DNA from: an uncultured Clostridia bacterium
GTDB lineage: Bacteria; Bacillota; Clostridia; Christensenellales; Borkfalkiaceae
Direction: 5' to 3'
Assembly (NCBI GenBank): GCA_944341895.1
Contig: CALVMB010000007.1
Location: forward strand, 1 to 46,670
Length of the DNA stretch: 46,670 bases
Part shown: in pieces, positions 22,345-29,325 of the stretch
Numbering within the stretch: position 1 is the first letter of the stretch
Layout: each line of letters starts with the position of its first letter
Notes under the pieces: model-generated
The model's database searches: none
Told to the model about the DNA's origin: nothing
The model's input: only the letters and a program-made list of their open reading frames with translations
Program-made: the position numbers and the translations under genes

Positions 22345-22776
22345 ATGAGTATTTTTACATATGGATTTCGAATCAATAAAATATTCAAAAATCAAAATGC
22401 GACAGCATACTTTACGCCAAGCGAAATTGTAAGAGCAATCGTTAATTTATTGGATGCTAAAAAATCTCTGTCTTCCTATGAATTCTTTTTTGTATCTGCA
22501 GTGTTTGATACATATAGACGGATCAAGAGAAAATCGCTTTTATCGAAAAAAGGTTTTGTGGAACTGTCTAAGGAGATCATCGCTCATTTTGATCTGATTG
22601 CTCCGTATTATAAGTTTTGCGGAGATAAAAACATGAGATTCATGATGCTCGAAGAAGACGACAAACACATATTCAGGCAACGAGCCAGGGAAATATTAAA
22701 TAAAAATGCGATATTTGGGAATGAATGGATGATGTTGCACACGGATTTTTTGCAGATATTTTATATGCAGTCTTAA
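22345..22776 (+). CDS. Unknown protein (143 aa)
   Basis: This is a mostly helical, basic and aromatic-rich soluble protein beginning MSIFTYGFRINKIF; no motif, cysteine cluster or membrane helix is visible. Its start lies four bases after the preceding stop, so it is the third gene of the island operon and presumably works with the membrane protein. The 200 bp downstream contain no clear terminator. No function is assigned. Confidence 0.65.
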   Translation: MSIFTYGFRINKIFKNQNATAYFTPSEIVRAIVNLLDAKKSLSSYEFFFVSAVFDTYRRIKRKSLLSKKGFVELSKEIIAHFDLIAPYYKFCGDKNMRFMMLEEDDKHIFRQRAREILNKNAIFGNEWMMLHTDFLQIFYMQS

Positions 22777-22973
22777 TAATACCGAGCGTCGGAAAATATG
22801 TTTGCAAAATTCTATTTGTATAGAATGACATGATCGCCGAGTAAGAAAAATTTCCTTACCCGGCTCTCTAACTCTTTCTATGGGTGTTTTAGGCGACGAT
22901 TTTGCGGCCGCCCCCCTTCCGCGAGAAATTATGCTAACCTGCGCCCGCCGAAAAAGCAAATTCGGAGGAGTTA

Positions 22974-23018
22974 TTGCAATCGGACAATGATTCCGAAGAA
23001 ATTGCGGGCAAAAAATAA
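22974..23018 (+). CDS. Possible 14-aa micro-ORF with strong RBS
   Basis: GGAGGAG (22964-22970) is followed after five bases by TTG and the reading MQSDNDSEEIAGKK, stop TAA at 23016-23018 in the arm of the following hairpin. It could be the end of a decayed gene or a leader peptide. Apart from this, 22777-22960 shows no gene. Confidence 0.25.
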   Translation: MQSDNDSEEIAGKK

Positions 23019-23050
23019 TACGAACTCCGTTTCGGGGTTCGTATTATTCA
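23010..23050 (-). terminator. Intrinsic terminator, displaced from tRNA-Ser(GCT)
   Basis: A 16-pair stem (23014-23029 with 23033-23048, one G-T) reads AATAATACGAAC... On the minus strand it is followed by a T-run (TTTTTT at 23010-23015). It directly follows the duplicated tRNA 3' end at 23055-23075, so it was probably the original tRNA terminator before an insertion. Confidence 0.82.
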
Positions 23051-23054
23051 CGTT

Positions 23055-23075
23055 TGGCGCAGAAGGCGGGATTTG
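23055..23075 (-). repeat. Duplicated 3' end of tRNA-Ser(GCT) (att-like core)
   Basis: These 21 bp are identical to 23253-23273, the last 21 bases of the minus-strand tRNA-Ser including CCA and the T-arm start. The rest of the tRNA is not duplicated. This is the expected trace of site-specific integration into a tRNA 3' end; the DNA between the copies is now only 177 bp. Confidence 0.85.
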
Positions 23076-23214
23076 TAAGGAGCGGCATACGCCGCGACGG
23101 AACAGCGATCGCTGCCGGCGGCCGATCGCGTCACGTTATTTCGGCAAAGCCGCGTTCGAAGTGAGTTACGCCTTGGCGCGCAAGCGTACGGGAGGGAATT
23201 TGTAACAAACAAAA

Positions 23215-23250
23215 TTCCCGCCCGATCGCATATACGCGACAAGGCGGGAA
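23215..23250 (-). terminator. Hairpin directly downstream of tRNA-Ser(GCT)
   Basis: TTCCCGCC (23215-23222) and GGCGGGAA (23243-23250) pair, with an inner TCGC/GCGA. On the minus strand it is followed by TTTTG, so it may now terminate the tRNA. A second imperfect inverted repeat, GGGAATTTGT with ACAAAATTCCC, overlaps its distal side (23194-23219). Confidence 0.55.
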
Positions 23251-23252
23251 CG

Positions 23253-23343
23253 TGGCGCAGAAGGCGGGATTTGAACCCGCGCTACGGTTTCCCGTACTAC
23301 TCCCTTAGCAGGGGAGCCCCTTGAGCCACTTGGGTACTTCTGC
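23253..23343 (-). tRNA. tRNA-Ser(GCT)
   Basis: The 91-nt minus-strand gene has acceptor GCAGAAG/CTTCTGC, discriminator G and encoded CCA. The anticodon stem CTCCC/GGGAG encloses CTGCTAA, anticodon GCT, and there is a long variable arm (TAGTACGGGAAACCGTA). It reads AGC/AGU serine codons. Confidence 0.97.
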
Positions 23344-23385
23344 GTGGCAAGGCTGTGCACGGCTCACAGCCGTCAGCACTTTTGT

Positions 23386-23414
23386 ATCATACCACATTTT
23401 GCGTGCGTTGTCAA
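23386..23414 (-). promoter_or_regulatory. Promoter of tRNA-Ser(GCT)
   Basis: On the minus strand TTGACA (23409-23414), 17 bp, TATGAT (23386-23391), about 40 bp before the mature 5' end. Confidence 0.88.
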
Positions 23415-23528
23415 AGTTTCTTGCGAACTTTCGGCAAAAACTTTTGGCTTTTTTTGTCTGCGCGGATGGCAAGCGTGTTCCGCACGGGGCATGCGGGGAA
23501 ATTTTCGATAGTTTTTTGAGCAGAAGTA

Positions 23529-23557
23529 TTGCAAGCCCGCTTTTTCTGTGGTAAAAT
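23529..23557 (+). promoter_or_regulatory. Promoter of the pyrophosphatase operon
   Basis: TTGCAA (23529-23534), 17 bp, TAAAAT (23552-23557), followed by GGGAGGG before the GTG start of the pyrophosphatase gene. Confidence 0.8.
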
Positions 23558-23602
23558 GGACAGGAAAAAGCGCATATTTGCGACCCGAGGGAGGGAAAAT
23601 CG

Positions 23603-24136
23603 GTGAATATCTGGCACGACATCGCGGAAAGCCGCATACAGGAAAAAGATTTTATGTGCTACATCGAGATCCAGAAGGGCTCGAAGAGCAAATACGAACT
23701 GGACAAGGAGACGGGGGTGCTCAAACTGGATCGCGTTCTGTATACCTCAACGGTCTATCCCGCCAGTTACGGGTTTATCCCGCGCACCTTTGCCGACGAC
23801 GGCGACCCGCTGGACGTGCTTGTTCTGTGCAGTGAGCCCATCCTTCCCGCGACCCTCGTGCAGTGCTATCCCATCGGCGTCATCAATATGCTGGACGACG
23901 GAAAGATGGACGAAAAGATCATCGCCATCCCGTTCAAGGAACCGACCTATAACATCTATCACGACATTTCCGAATTGCCGCGCCATATCTTTGATGAAAT
24001 GATGCACTTTTTCGAAGTGTACAAAGTCCTGGAACACAAGACCACTTCGGTCAAAGAGATCATGGGCAGCGAATATGCCGTGAGCGTCGTTCGTAAATGC
24101 ATCGACAATTATAAAAATCTCATCGAGAAGAGGTAA
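23603..24136 (+). CDS. ppa: Inorganic pyrophosphatase, class A (177 aa)
   Basis: The enzyme hydrolyses pyrophosphate to two phosphates, pulling biosynthetic reactions forward. Family-specific blocks are E-I-x-K-G-S-K-S-K-Y-E (22-32, binding phosphate), V-Y-P-A-S-Y-G-F-I-P (51-60) and the metal-binding D-D-G-D-P-L-D-V-L (65-73). The start is GTG with GGGAGGG upstream, and the length fits the family. SGNH hydrolase starts five bases later and a nicotinamidase-like gene overlaps that, so the three form an operon. Confidence 0.95.
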   Translation: MNIWHDIAESRIQEKDFMCYIEIQKGSKSKYELDKETGVLKLDRVLYTSTVYPASYGFIPRTFADDGDPLDVLVLCSEPILPATLVQCYPIGVINMLDDGKMDEKIIAIPFKEPTYNIYHDISELPRHIFDEMMHFFEVYKVLEHKTTSVKEIMGSEYAVSVVRKCIDNYKNLIEKR

Positions 24137-24141
24137 GGGAC

Positions 24142-24747
24142 ATGAAGATCGTATTTTGCGGCGATTCCATCACCGATTCGGGGCGGGACAGGAACGATCC
24201 CGCTTCCCTCGGCAACGGATATGTCGCCATCCTGCATGAAAAACTGCGCAATCTCTACGAAGATATCGCGTTCACCTTCGTCAACGCGGGCGTCACGGGC
24301 GATCGGATCGCCGACGTCGAAAAGCGCGTGCAGACGGACATCGTCGACCTCAAGCCGGACATCGTGGTGCTCCTTGTCGGTATCAACGACACATGGCGCC
24401 GCGAGGACCCGCTCGCACCCTTTGACGGGGAGGCGTTTGCCGCGTCCTATGAAAATGTCGCGGCCGCGATCAAGGCGGGCGGGGCAAAACTCATCATCGT
24501 CGAACCGTTCCTGTTCAACGTTCCCGACAAGCGCCGTTTCCGCCGCGTGTTCAACGAGGAAGTGGCGATCATCCGCTCGGTCGCGTCCCGCCATGCCGAC
24601 GCGTTCGTTCCGCTGGATGAGATGTTCACGGGCGTGAGCCAGAGCGTCGGCATTTCGGCATATTCTGCGGACGGCATCCATCCCACGCACCGTGCTTCCC
24701 GCCTGATCGCCGACAACGTCATCAAAAAGATCCGTCCGCTGCTGTGA
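24142..24747 (+). CDS. SGNH/GDSL-family hydrolase (201 aa)
   Basis: Block I is G-D-S-I-T with nucleophile Ser9, block III is V-G-I-N-D-T-W with Asn, and block V is D-G-I-H-P-T with the catalytic Asp and His near residue 177-180. There is no signal peptide, so it probably works in the cytoplasm on an ester or an acetylated sugar; substrate unknown. GAGGTAAGG precedes ATG. The TGA stop overlaps the GTG of the following gene. Confidence 0.92.
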   Translation: MKIVFCGDSITDSGRDRNDPASLGNGYVAILHEKLRNLYEDIAFTFVNAGVTGDRIADVEKRVQTDIVDLKPDIVVLLVGINDTWRREDPLAPFDGEAFAASYENVAAAIKAGGAKLIIVEPFLFNVPDKRRFRRVFNEEVAIIRSVASRHADAFVPLDEMFTGVSQSVGISAYSADGIHPTHRASRLIADNVIKKIRPLL

Positions 24748-25262
24748 ACGCACATCGTTTGCTCGTCGTCGTGGATATGCAGCGCGACTTTCTGACGGGC
24801 GCGCTCCCCGCCGCGGGGGCGCAGGATATCCTTCCGCGCGTCGCCGCGCGCATCCGTGCGGCGCAAGAATGCGGCGAGACCGTCGTCTTCACGCGCGATA
24901 CGCACGGCGCGGACTATGCGAATACGCAGGAGGGCAGGAACCTGCCCGTCCCGCACTGCATTGCGGGTACGCCCGGCTGGGAGATCGATCCGTCCCTGCC
25001 CGTCGGCAAGGCGAGGATCTTCGATAAACCCTGTTTCGGGAGCGTCGGACTGGGCACTTTTGCCGCGGCAAACGGCTTTACGGACATCGAACTGATCGGC
25101 GTATGCACGGATATCTGCGTGCTTTCCAATGCCGTCCTGCTCAAAGCCTTCTGCCCCGAAGCGCGCCTGTCGGTGCGTGCGGATTGTTGCGCGGGCGTCA
25201 CGCCCGAGCGGCACGCGACCGCGTTGGAAGCGATGCGCGCCTGCCAGATCGGGATCGTATAG
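24744..25262 (+). CDS. Isochorismatase-like cysteine hydrolase, nicotinamidase-related (172 aa)
   Basis: The catalytic triad is Asp11 (V-D-M-Q-R-D-F), Lys95 (F-D-K-P-C-F) and Cys125 (G-V-C-T-D-I-C-V). Asp52, His54 and His71 (R-D-T-H and P-H-C-I-A-G-T-P-G) fit the metal site of nicotinamidases, so conversion of nicotinamide to nicotinate in NAD salvage is likely, although other amidases share the fold. The GTG start overlaps the SGNH stop. A bidirectional terminator follows. Confidence 0.88.
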   Translation: MNAHRLLVVVDMQRDFLTGALPAAGAQDILPRVAARIRAAQECGETVVFTRDTHGADYANTQEGRNLPVPHCIAGTPGWEIDPSLPVGKARIFDKPCFGSVGLGTFAAANGFTDIELIGVCTDICVLSNAVLLKAFCPEARLSVRADCCAGVTPERHATALEAMRACQIGIV

Positions 25263-25308
25263 CGTTGCGGCGCCGTGTTGCTGTCAGATCGTAAAATTTG
25301 CAAAGGAA

Positions 25309-25337
25309 AAGCCGCCCGGACAGGGCGGCTTAATTTT
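25309..25337. terminator. Bidirectional intrinsic terminator between convergent operons
   Basis: AAGCCGCCC and GGGCGGCTT pair around GGACA; T-runs follow on the plus strand (AATTTTTG) and, more weakly, on the minus strand (TTTTCC). Confidence 0.9.
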
Positions 25338-25363
25338 TGTGCGCGGCAACGGGCAGTGCGTGC

Positions 25364-26161
25364 TCAGGGCTGTTTTCCCTGCGCGATCGCATGCAGCGCC
25401 TGCAGAACGCCGCCGTCGTGGTTGGAGCCGATCACCGTGCCGATCAGCCGTTTGAGGGGCGGGAATGCGTTTGCCGTCACGTACGGATGCCCGACGGCGA
25501 GCAGCATCTCGTAGTCGTTCATATGGTCGCCGAACGCGGCGCATTCGTCGGGGCGCAGCCCGCACAGTTCGAGGATGAACTGCATCGCGCGCCCCTTGTG
25601 CGCGTCCTTGTCCGAGATGTCCAGCCAATTTCCGCCCGACTGGATGACGCGCAGGTCGGGCAGAGCGCGTGGCAGCACTTTCATGGTGCTGTTTTCGGGA
25701 CCGAGGTCGTCGTAGACGGCGACCTTGAACACTTCTTCGCGTGCGGCGACGGCTTTGAGATCTCCCTTGGTGTTGCGCAGATAGGAAGCCTGCACGCACT
25801 GCAAAAAGGGCTGCGCTTCGTCGCGATAGTAGGCGCAGTTTGCCGTACATACGAGCGCATAGGCGCCGTAAAGGGTGCGCACCGCGTCCAGCGCGCGGCT
25901 GACCTGCATGCGGTGCAGGGGCCGGGAATACAGGACGGTTTGCCCGTGCGCGACCAGCGCGCCGTTTTCCGCCATGATGAGGATCTTGTCCGCGACGGGT
26001 GCGAACATCTGTTGCAGCGCCGCCAGTTGCCGCCCGCTCGCCGCGCAGAACAGGACGCCGTGGTCAAACAGTTCTTCGATGGCGTCGAAAGTGCCCGCGG
26101 GGAGATTCCCCGCGGGATCGAGCAGTGTTCCGTCCAGATCGCTTGCAACCAGTCTGATCAT
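25364..26161 (-). CDS. Cof-type HAD-superfamily phosphatase (265 aa)
   Basis: Motif I D-L-D-G-T-L-L (8-14) holds the nucleophile Asp; motif III/IV is K-G-R-A followed by A-F-G-D-H-M-N-D-Y-E-M-L (about 210-221), with the type IIB cap between. Family members dephosphorylate sugar phosphates or flavin and PLP precursors; the substrate is not defined here. It is the last gene of a minus-strand operon, 33 bp after cardiolipin synthase. Confidence 0.92.
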   Translation of the reverse strand: MIRLVASDLDGTLLDPAGNLPAGTFDAIEELFDHGVLFCAASGRQLAALQQMFAPVADKILIMAENGALVAHGQTVLYSRPLHRMQVSRALDAVRTLYGAYALVCTANCAYYRDEAQPFLQCVQASYLRNTKGDLKAVAAREEVFKVAVYDDLGPENSTMKVLPRALPDLRVIQSGGNWLDISDKDAHKGRAMQFILELCGLRPDECAAFGDHMNDYEMLLAVGHPYVTANAFPPLKRLIGTVIGSNHDGGVLQALHAIAQGKQP

Positions 26162-26194
26162 AGCAGTGTCGGCTCAGCCGTCCTTTTGTGGATT

Positions 26195-27736
26195 TTACAT
26201 CAGCGGCGCGAAGATGCGCAGGATGGCGCGGTAGAGGAGCCTTGGCAGGCTGCTCTTGATCTTGTCGCGCGTCACTTCTTCGGAGAGTGCGCAGGTGTCG
26301 AGAAAATCGCGTTCCGCGTCGTTCGAAAATTTCTCGTCAAAAAAGAGCACGTCGCACTCAAAATGCAGGTAAAAACTGCGGAAATCCATGTTCGAAGAGC
26401 CGATGATGCATTGCTTTCCGTCGCACACGATGCTCTTGGCATGAATAAAACCGGGCGTATAACGGTAAATGTGCACCCCTTCCTTGACCAGTTGGGTGTA
26501 GAACGCCTTGGTCACCGAAAAGACGTATTTCTTGTCGGGGATGTTCGGCACGATGATGCGCACGTCTACGCCCGCGCGCGCCGCCGCGACGAGCGCGCGC
26601 TTCATTTCGCCGTCCAGGATCAGATAGGGCGTGGTGATATACACCGACTTTTTTGCGTTGTAGATGAGTTTGAGGTACATGTCCTCGCAGACGTTGCGCA
26701 CCGTTTCCAGCGGCGAATCGCAGAAGGGCAGGCACAGGCAGTCCCCGGACGGGCTGTCCGTTTTGAATTGTTCGTAGTCCTCGCACGGCGCGTTCGGGCG
26801 CATCGCCCACAGTTGCAGGAACATTGCCGTAAAGTTCTTTGCCGCGTTGCCGCGCATCATCACGCCCGTGTCCTTCCAGTGCCCGAACGGATGCGTTTGG
26901 TTGACGTATTCGTCGCCGAGGTTGATCCCGCCCGTAAACGCCGTCACGCCGTCGATCACGGCGATCTTGCGGTGGGTGCGGTTGTTCTGCGCCACGTCGA
27001 GCACGGGGCGGAAGCGGTTGAAGCACTGGCAGCGGATGCCGCGTTTTTCCAGTTGCGAAGGGTAATTTGTAGGCAGTTTGAGCATGGAACCGATGTCGTC
27101 GTAGATGACGCGCACGTCCACGCCCGCGGCGGCGCGTTCTTCCAGCGCGGCAAGGACCGCGCTCCACAGTTTGCCCGGCGCGATGACGAAGTATTCCAGG
27201 AAGATGAATTTCTGCGCCTGTTTGAGTTCTTCGATCAGCCGCGCGCAATATTCCTCGCCGGAGGGGAAGTACACCGCCTCGACGCAGTCGGCGGCGGGAA
27301 GGTGCCCGTCCGCATAGGCGGCGCGGGCGCATAAGCCCGCCAGTTCGCTGTGCTGTTCGAACCGCCGCAGAACGGCTTCGTCCTGTCGGTAGAACAGATG
27401 CTCCATTCCTTCAAAGCGGAAACGGATGCGGTTGCGCATGCGGCGCGGCATCTTGCGGCGGCGCAGGGTCAGGTACAGGAATCCGCCCGCTGGCGGGATG
27501 AACAGGATGGGGACCAGCCAGGCGACCTTGTATTCGGCGTTGATCTCGGCGTTGACGATATACAGGATAAGAAAGAAGTCGAACACCATCACTGCGGCGA
27601 CGAGCGAGATGAACAGCACGCTGTTCGAATTGAACAGGATAAAATAGTAGATCGTCGGCAGCAGCGCGATCTCGATCAGGAGTAAAAAGCAGACGAGCAA
27701 AAACTTGCTCGTCAGAAGTTTCAGCAGTTTGCGCAT
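26195..27736 (-). CDS. cls: Cardiolipin synthase (513 aa)
   Basis: The enzyme joins two phosphatidylglycerol molecules into cardiolipin at the membrane. Two N-terminal helices (about 8-32 and 40-60) plus a third hydrophobic stretch near 72-90 precede two PLD catalytic motifs, H255-R-K257-x4-D262 and H432-A-K434-x4-D439, each with a following G-G/G-S-S-N block. The length is typical. The start has only a weak ribosome site. It lies 25 bp after the alcohol dehydrogenase-like gene and shares its promoter. Confidence 0.95.
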   Translation of the reverse strand: MRKLLKLLTSKFLLVCFLLLIEIALLPTIYYFILFNSNSVLFISLVAAVMVFDFFLILYIVNAEINAEYKVAWLVPILFIPPAGGFLYLTLRRRKMPRRMRNRIRFRFEGMEHLFYRQDEAVLRRFEQHSELAGLCARAAYADGHLPAADCVEAVYFPSGEEYCARLIEELKQAQKFIFLEYFVIAPGKLWSAVLAALEERAAAGVDVRVIYDDIGSMLKLPTNYPSQLEKRGIRCQCFNRFRPVLDVAQNNRTHRKIAVIDGVTAFTGGINLGDEYVNQTHPFGHWKDTGVMMRGNAAKNFTAMFLQLWAMRPNAPCEDYEQFKTDSPSGDCLCLPFCDSPLETVRNVCEDMYLKLIYNAKKSVYITTPYLILDGEMKRALVAAARAGVDVRIIVPNIPDKKYVFSVTKAFYTQLVKEGVHIYRYTPGFIHAKSIVCDGKQCIIGSSNMDFRSFYLHFECDVLFFDEKFSNDAERDFLDTCALSEEVTRDKIKSSLPRLLYRAILRIFAPLM

Positions 27737-27761
27737 GTTTCCGTTTTGCTCCGCCCGATGC

Positions 27762-28778
27762 TCACAGCATATCGATCACGCTGCAACGTGCGTAACCGTG
27801 TGCCTGCATGTGATCCTTTTCTTCGCGCAGGATCTGTTCGAGGTCGGCGATGCGGTTTTTGCGTTGCAGGAAGGGGGCGAGGTTGACCGCTTTGTTCACG
27901 AGCAGGTTGATCGCCGCCTCGTTGTTGGTATAGTCGTTGGTCACCGTCGTCAGCGTCAGGCGTTTGTCCTGCGCGGCTTTCAGCTGCACAGTGCGTTCGG
28001 GGAACCCGAATCCCGTATATACGACGGTTCCGCCCGCCGCAGTCGCCATGAAGGGCAGTTCGGGAGCGAGCGGACCGTAACTGTTGAACACGCTGCCCGC
28101 CGCCATGCGTCCGCCCGTGATGCGCGCGATGTTCTCGCCCAGCGTCTCGTCCGCTTTGAACGTATAATAGATGCCGCAGCCCGCCGCCGCTTTGAGTTTG
28201 TCCTCGTCCTCGTCGATGAGGACAGGCACCGCCTGGTGGTAGATGAGCAGTTGCGAGAGGATGTTGCCGATCTCGCCCGCGCCGAACACCGCCACGTGCA
28301 TGCCCTTGGATACGTTCAGGCGGTCGATGACTGCCTCGCACATGGACACGATGCCGATGAACAGCGCCTCTTCGTCCGAAACGGAGGGCGGCAGGGGGGA
28401 GAGGTTGGATTCGTCCGTCACGATAAAGTCGCGCAGATACCCGTCGCAGTCGGTGCCCGCAACGTGCACGCGCACGCAGTTTTCAGGTTTGCCCGCAATG
28501 CACTGTTCGCATTGCCCGCAGGGTGCCATATCGTTGAGATAGACGTGCGTGTTCTTTTCCACGGCGACGCATTCGGTCCCCGCTTCGCTGACGACGCCGA
28601 CGGCAAAGCGGCCGGGAATGACGGGGTACGCGGGCGCGCTCCCCGCGTACACGCGCAGATCGGCGGGGGAAAGGAGCAGTTTTGTCACCTTGACTTTTGC
28701 CTGGGTAGCGGTTTGAATGTTGTCCGGTCGCTCTTCCGCGGCGATGGTGCCGGGTGCAAGGACTTTCCAGATCTTCAT
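27762..28778 (-). CDS. Zinc-type alcohol dehydrogenase-like protein (338 aa)
   Basis: This is a medium-chain dehydrogenase. A four-cysteine structural-zinc-like cluster, C-G-Q-C-E-Q-C-x7-C, lies near residues 88-103, and the Rossmann motif V-A-V-F-G-A-G-E-I-G-N near 168-178. The catalytic-zinc ligands are not obvious, because the usual C-x-x-D-x-H region reads TKLLLSPADLRVYAG, so activity is uncertain. The start at 28778 is chosen for GAGGAAGG upstream; the longer frame would include the promoter. First gene of the operon with cls and the HAD phosphatase. Confidence 0.85.
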   Translation of the reverse strand: MKIWKVLAPGTIAAEERPDNIQTATQAKVKVTKLLLSPADLRVYAGSAPAYPVIPGRFAVGVVSEAGTECVAVEKNTHVYLNDMAPCGQCEQCIAGKPENCVRVHVAGTDCDGYLRDFIVTDESNLSPLPPSVSDEEALFIGIVSMCEAVIDRLNVSKGMHVAVFGAGEIGNILSQLLIYHQAVPVLIDEDEDKLKAAAGCGIYYTFKADETLGENIARITGGRMAAGSVFNSYGPLAPELPFMATAAGGTVVYTGFGFPERTVQLKAAQDKRLTLTTVTNDYTNNEAAINLLVNKAVNLAPFLQRKNRIADLEQILREEKDHMQAHGYARCSVIDML

Positions 28779-28832
28779 GGCCTTCCTCAAAACGGGGGCG
28801 GAACGTACCCGCCCGAGAATTCTGTGGTAGCC

Positions 28833-28861
28833 ATTATAATGCAATCGTAAAAAATTTGCAA
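28833..28861 (-). promoter_or_regulatory. Promoter of the adh-like/cls/HAD operon
   Basis: On the minus strand TTGCAA (28856-28861), 17 bp, TATAAT (28833-28838), about 55 bp before the start codon. Confidence 0.85.
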
Positions 28862-28939
28862 GCGATTCGCCCACATTGGGGCAAAGCCTTTCCGCCGGCG
28901 GGGCGGCGCAAAATTTTTTTGAAAGTGGCGCAATTTAGT

Positions 28940-28968
28940 TTGACTTGCGCACCGAAATCATATATAAT
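28940..28968 (+). promoter_or_regulatory. Promoter of rpmE
   Basis: TTGACT (28940-28945), 17 bp, TATAAT (28963-28968), followed by a leader with AGGAGAGGTGA before the start. Confidence 0.9.
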
Positions 28969-29016
28969 ATGTGAGCATCTTGATTTTAAGAGAGTAAGCG
29001 CAGGAGAGGTGAAGTT

Positions 29017-29220
29017 ATGAAGACAGACATTCATCCCGACTATCACGAGGTCACCGTGACGTGCGCGTGCGGCGCGACGTTCAAAACGGGTTCCACGAAA
29101 AAAGGCGATACCATCAAAGTGGATATTTGCAGCAAGTGCCATCCCTATTTCACAGGCAGGCAGAAACTCGTAGATACAGGCGGCAGGGTCGATAAGTTCA
29201 AAAAGAGATACGGCATTTAG
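29017..29220 (+). CDS. rpmE: 50S ribosomal protein L31, zinc-binding type (67 aa)
   Basis: L31 sits at the 50S central protuberance and bridges to 30S. Cysteines 16, 18, 38 and 41 (C-A-C and C-S-K-C) form the zinc site of the C+ type, which is usually replaced by a Cys-less paralogue under zinc limitation. Start, length and the ribosome site are all typical. A terminator follows directly. Confidence 0.97.
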   Translation: MKTDIHPDYHEVTVTCACGATFKTGSTKKGDTIKVDICSKCHPYFTGRQKLVDTGGRVDKFKKRYGI

Positions 29221-29230
29221 TCAGTGTGTG

Positions 29231-29272
29231 TCAGCTCTAAGTTTTTGCTTAGGGCTGATTTTTCTTTTTTTG
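29231..29272 (+). terminator. Intrinsic terminator after rpmE
   Basis: TCAGCTCTAAG (29231-29241) pairs with CTTAGGGCTGA (29248-29258), one G-T, followed by TTTTTCTTTTTTT. Confidence 0.9.
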
Positions 29273-29325
29273 GCGGTACAACGATCATATTTTGCTCCGC
29301 GTTTTGCGGAGAAACGGTAGTTTTC

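Noticed and set aside
19429..22960. att duplication of the tRNA-Ser(CGA) 3' end bounding the island
   Set aside because: I found no second copy of the tRNA 3' end up to tRNA-Ser(GCT), so site-specific insertion at this tRNA is not supported.
25337..27334. 665-aa plus-strand ORF opposite the HAD phosphatase and cardiolipin synthase
   Set aside because: Shadow frame; the minus strand carries intact HAD and PLD catalytic motifs.
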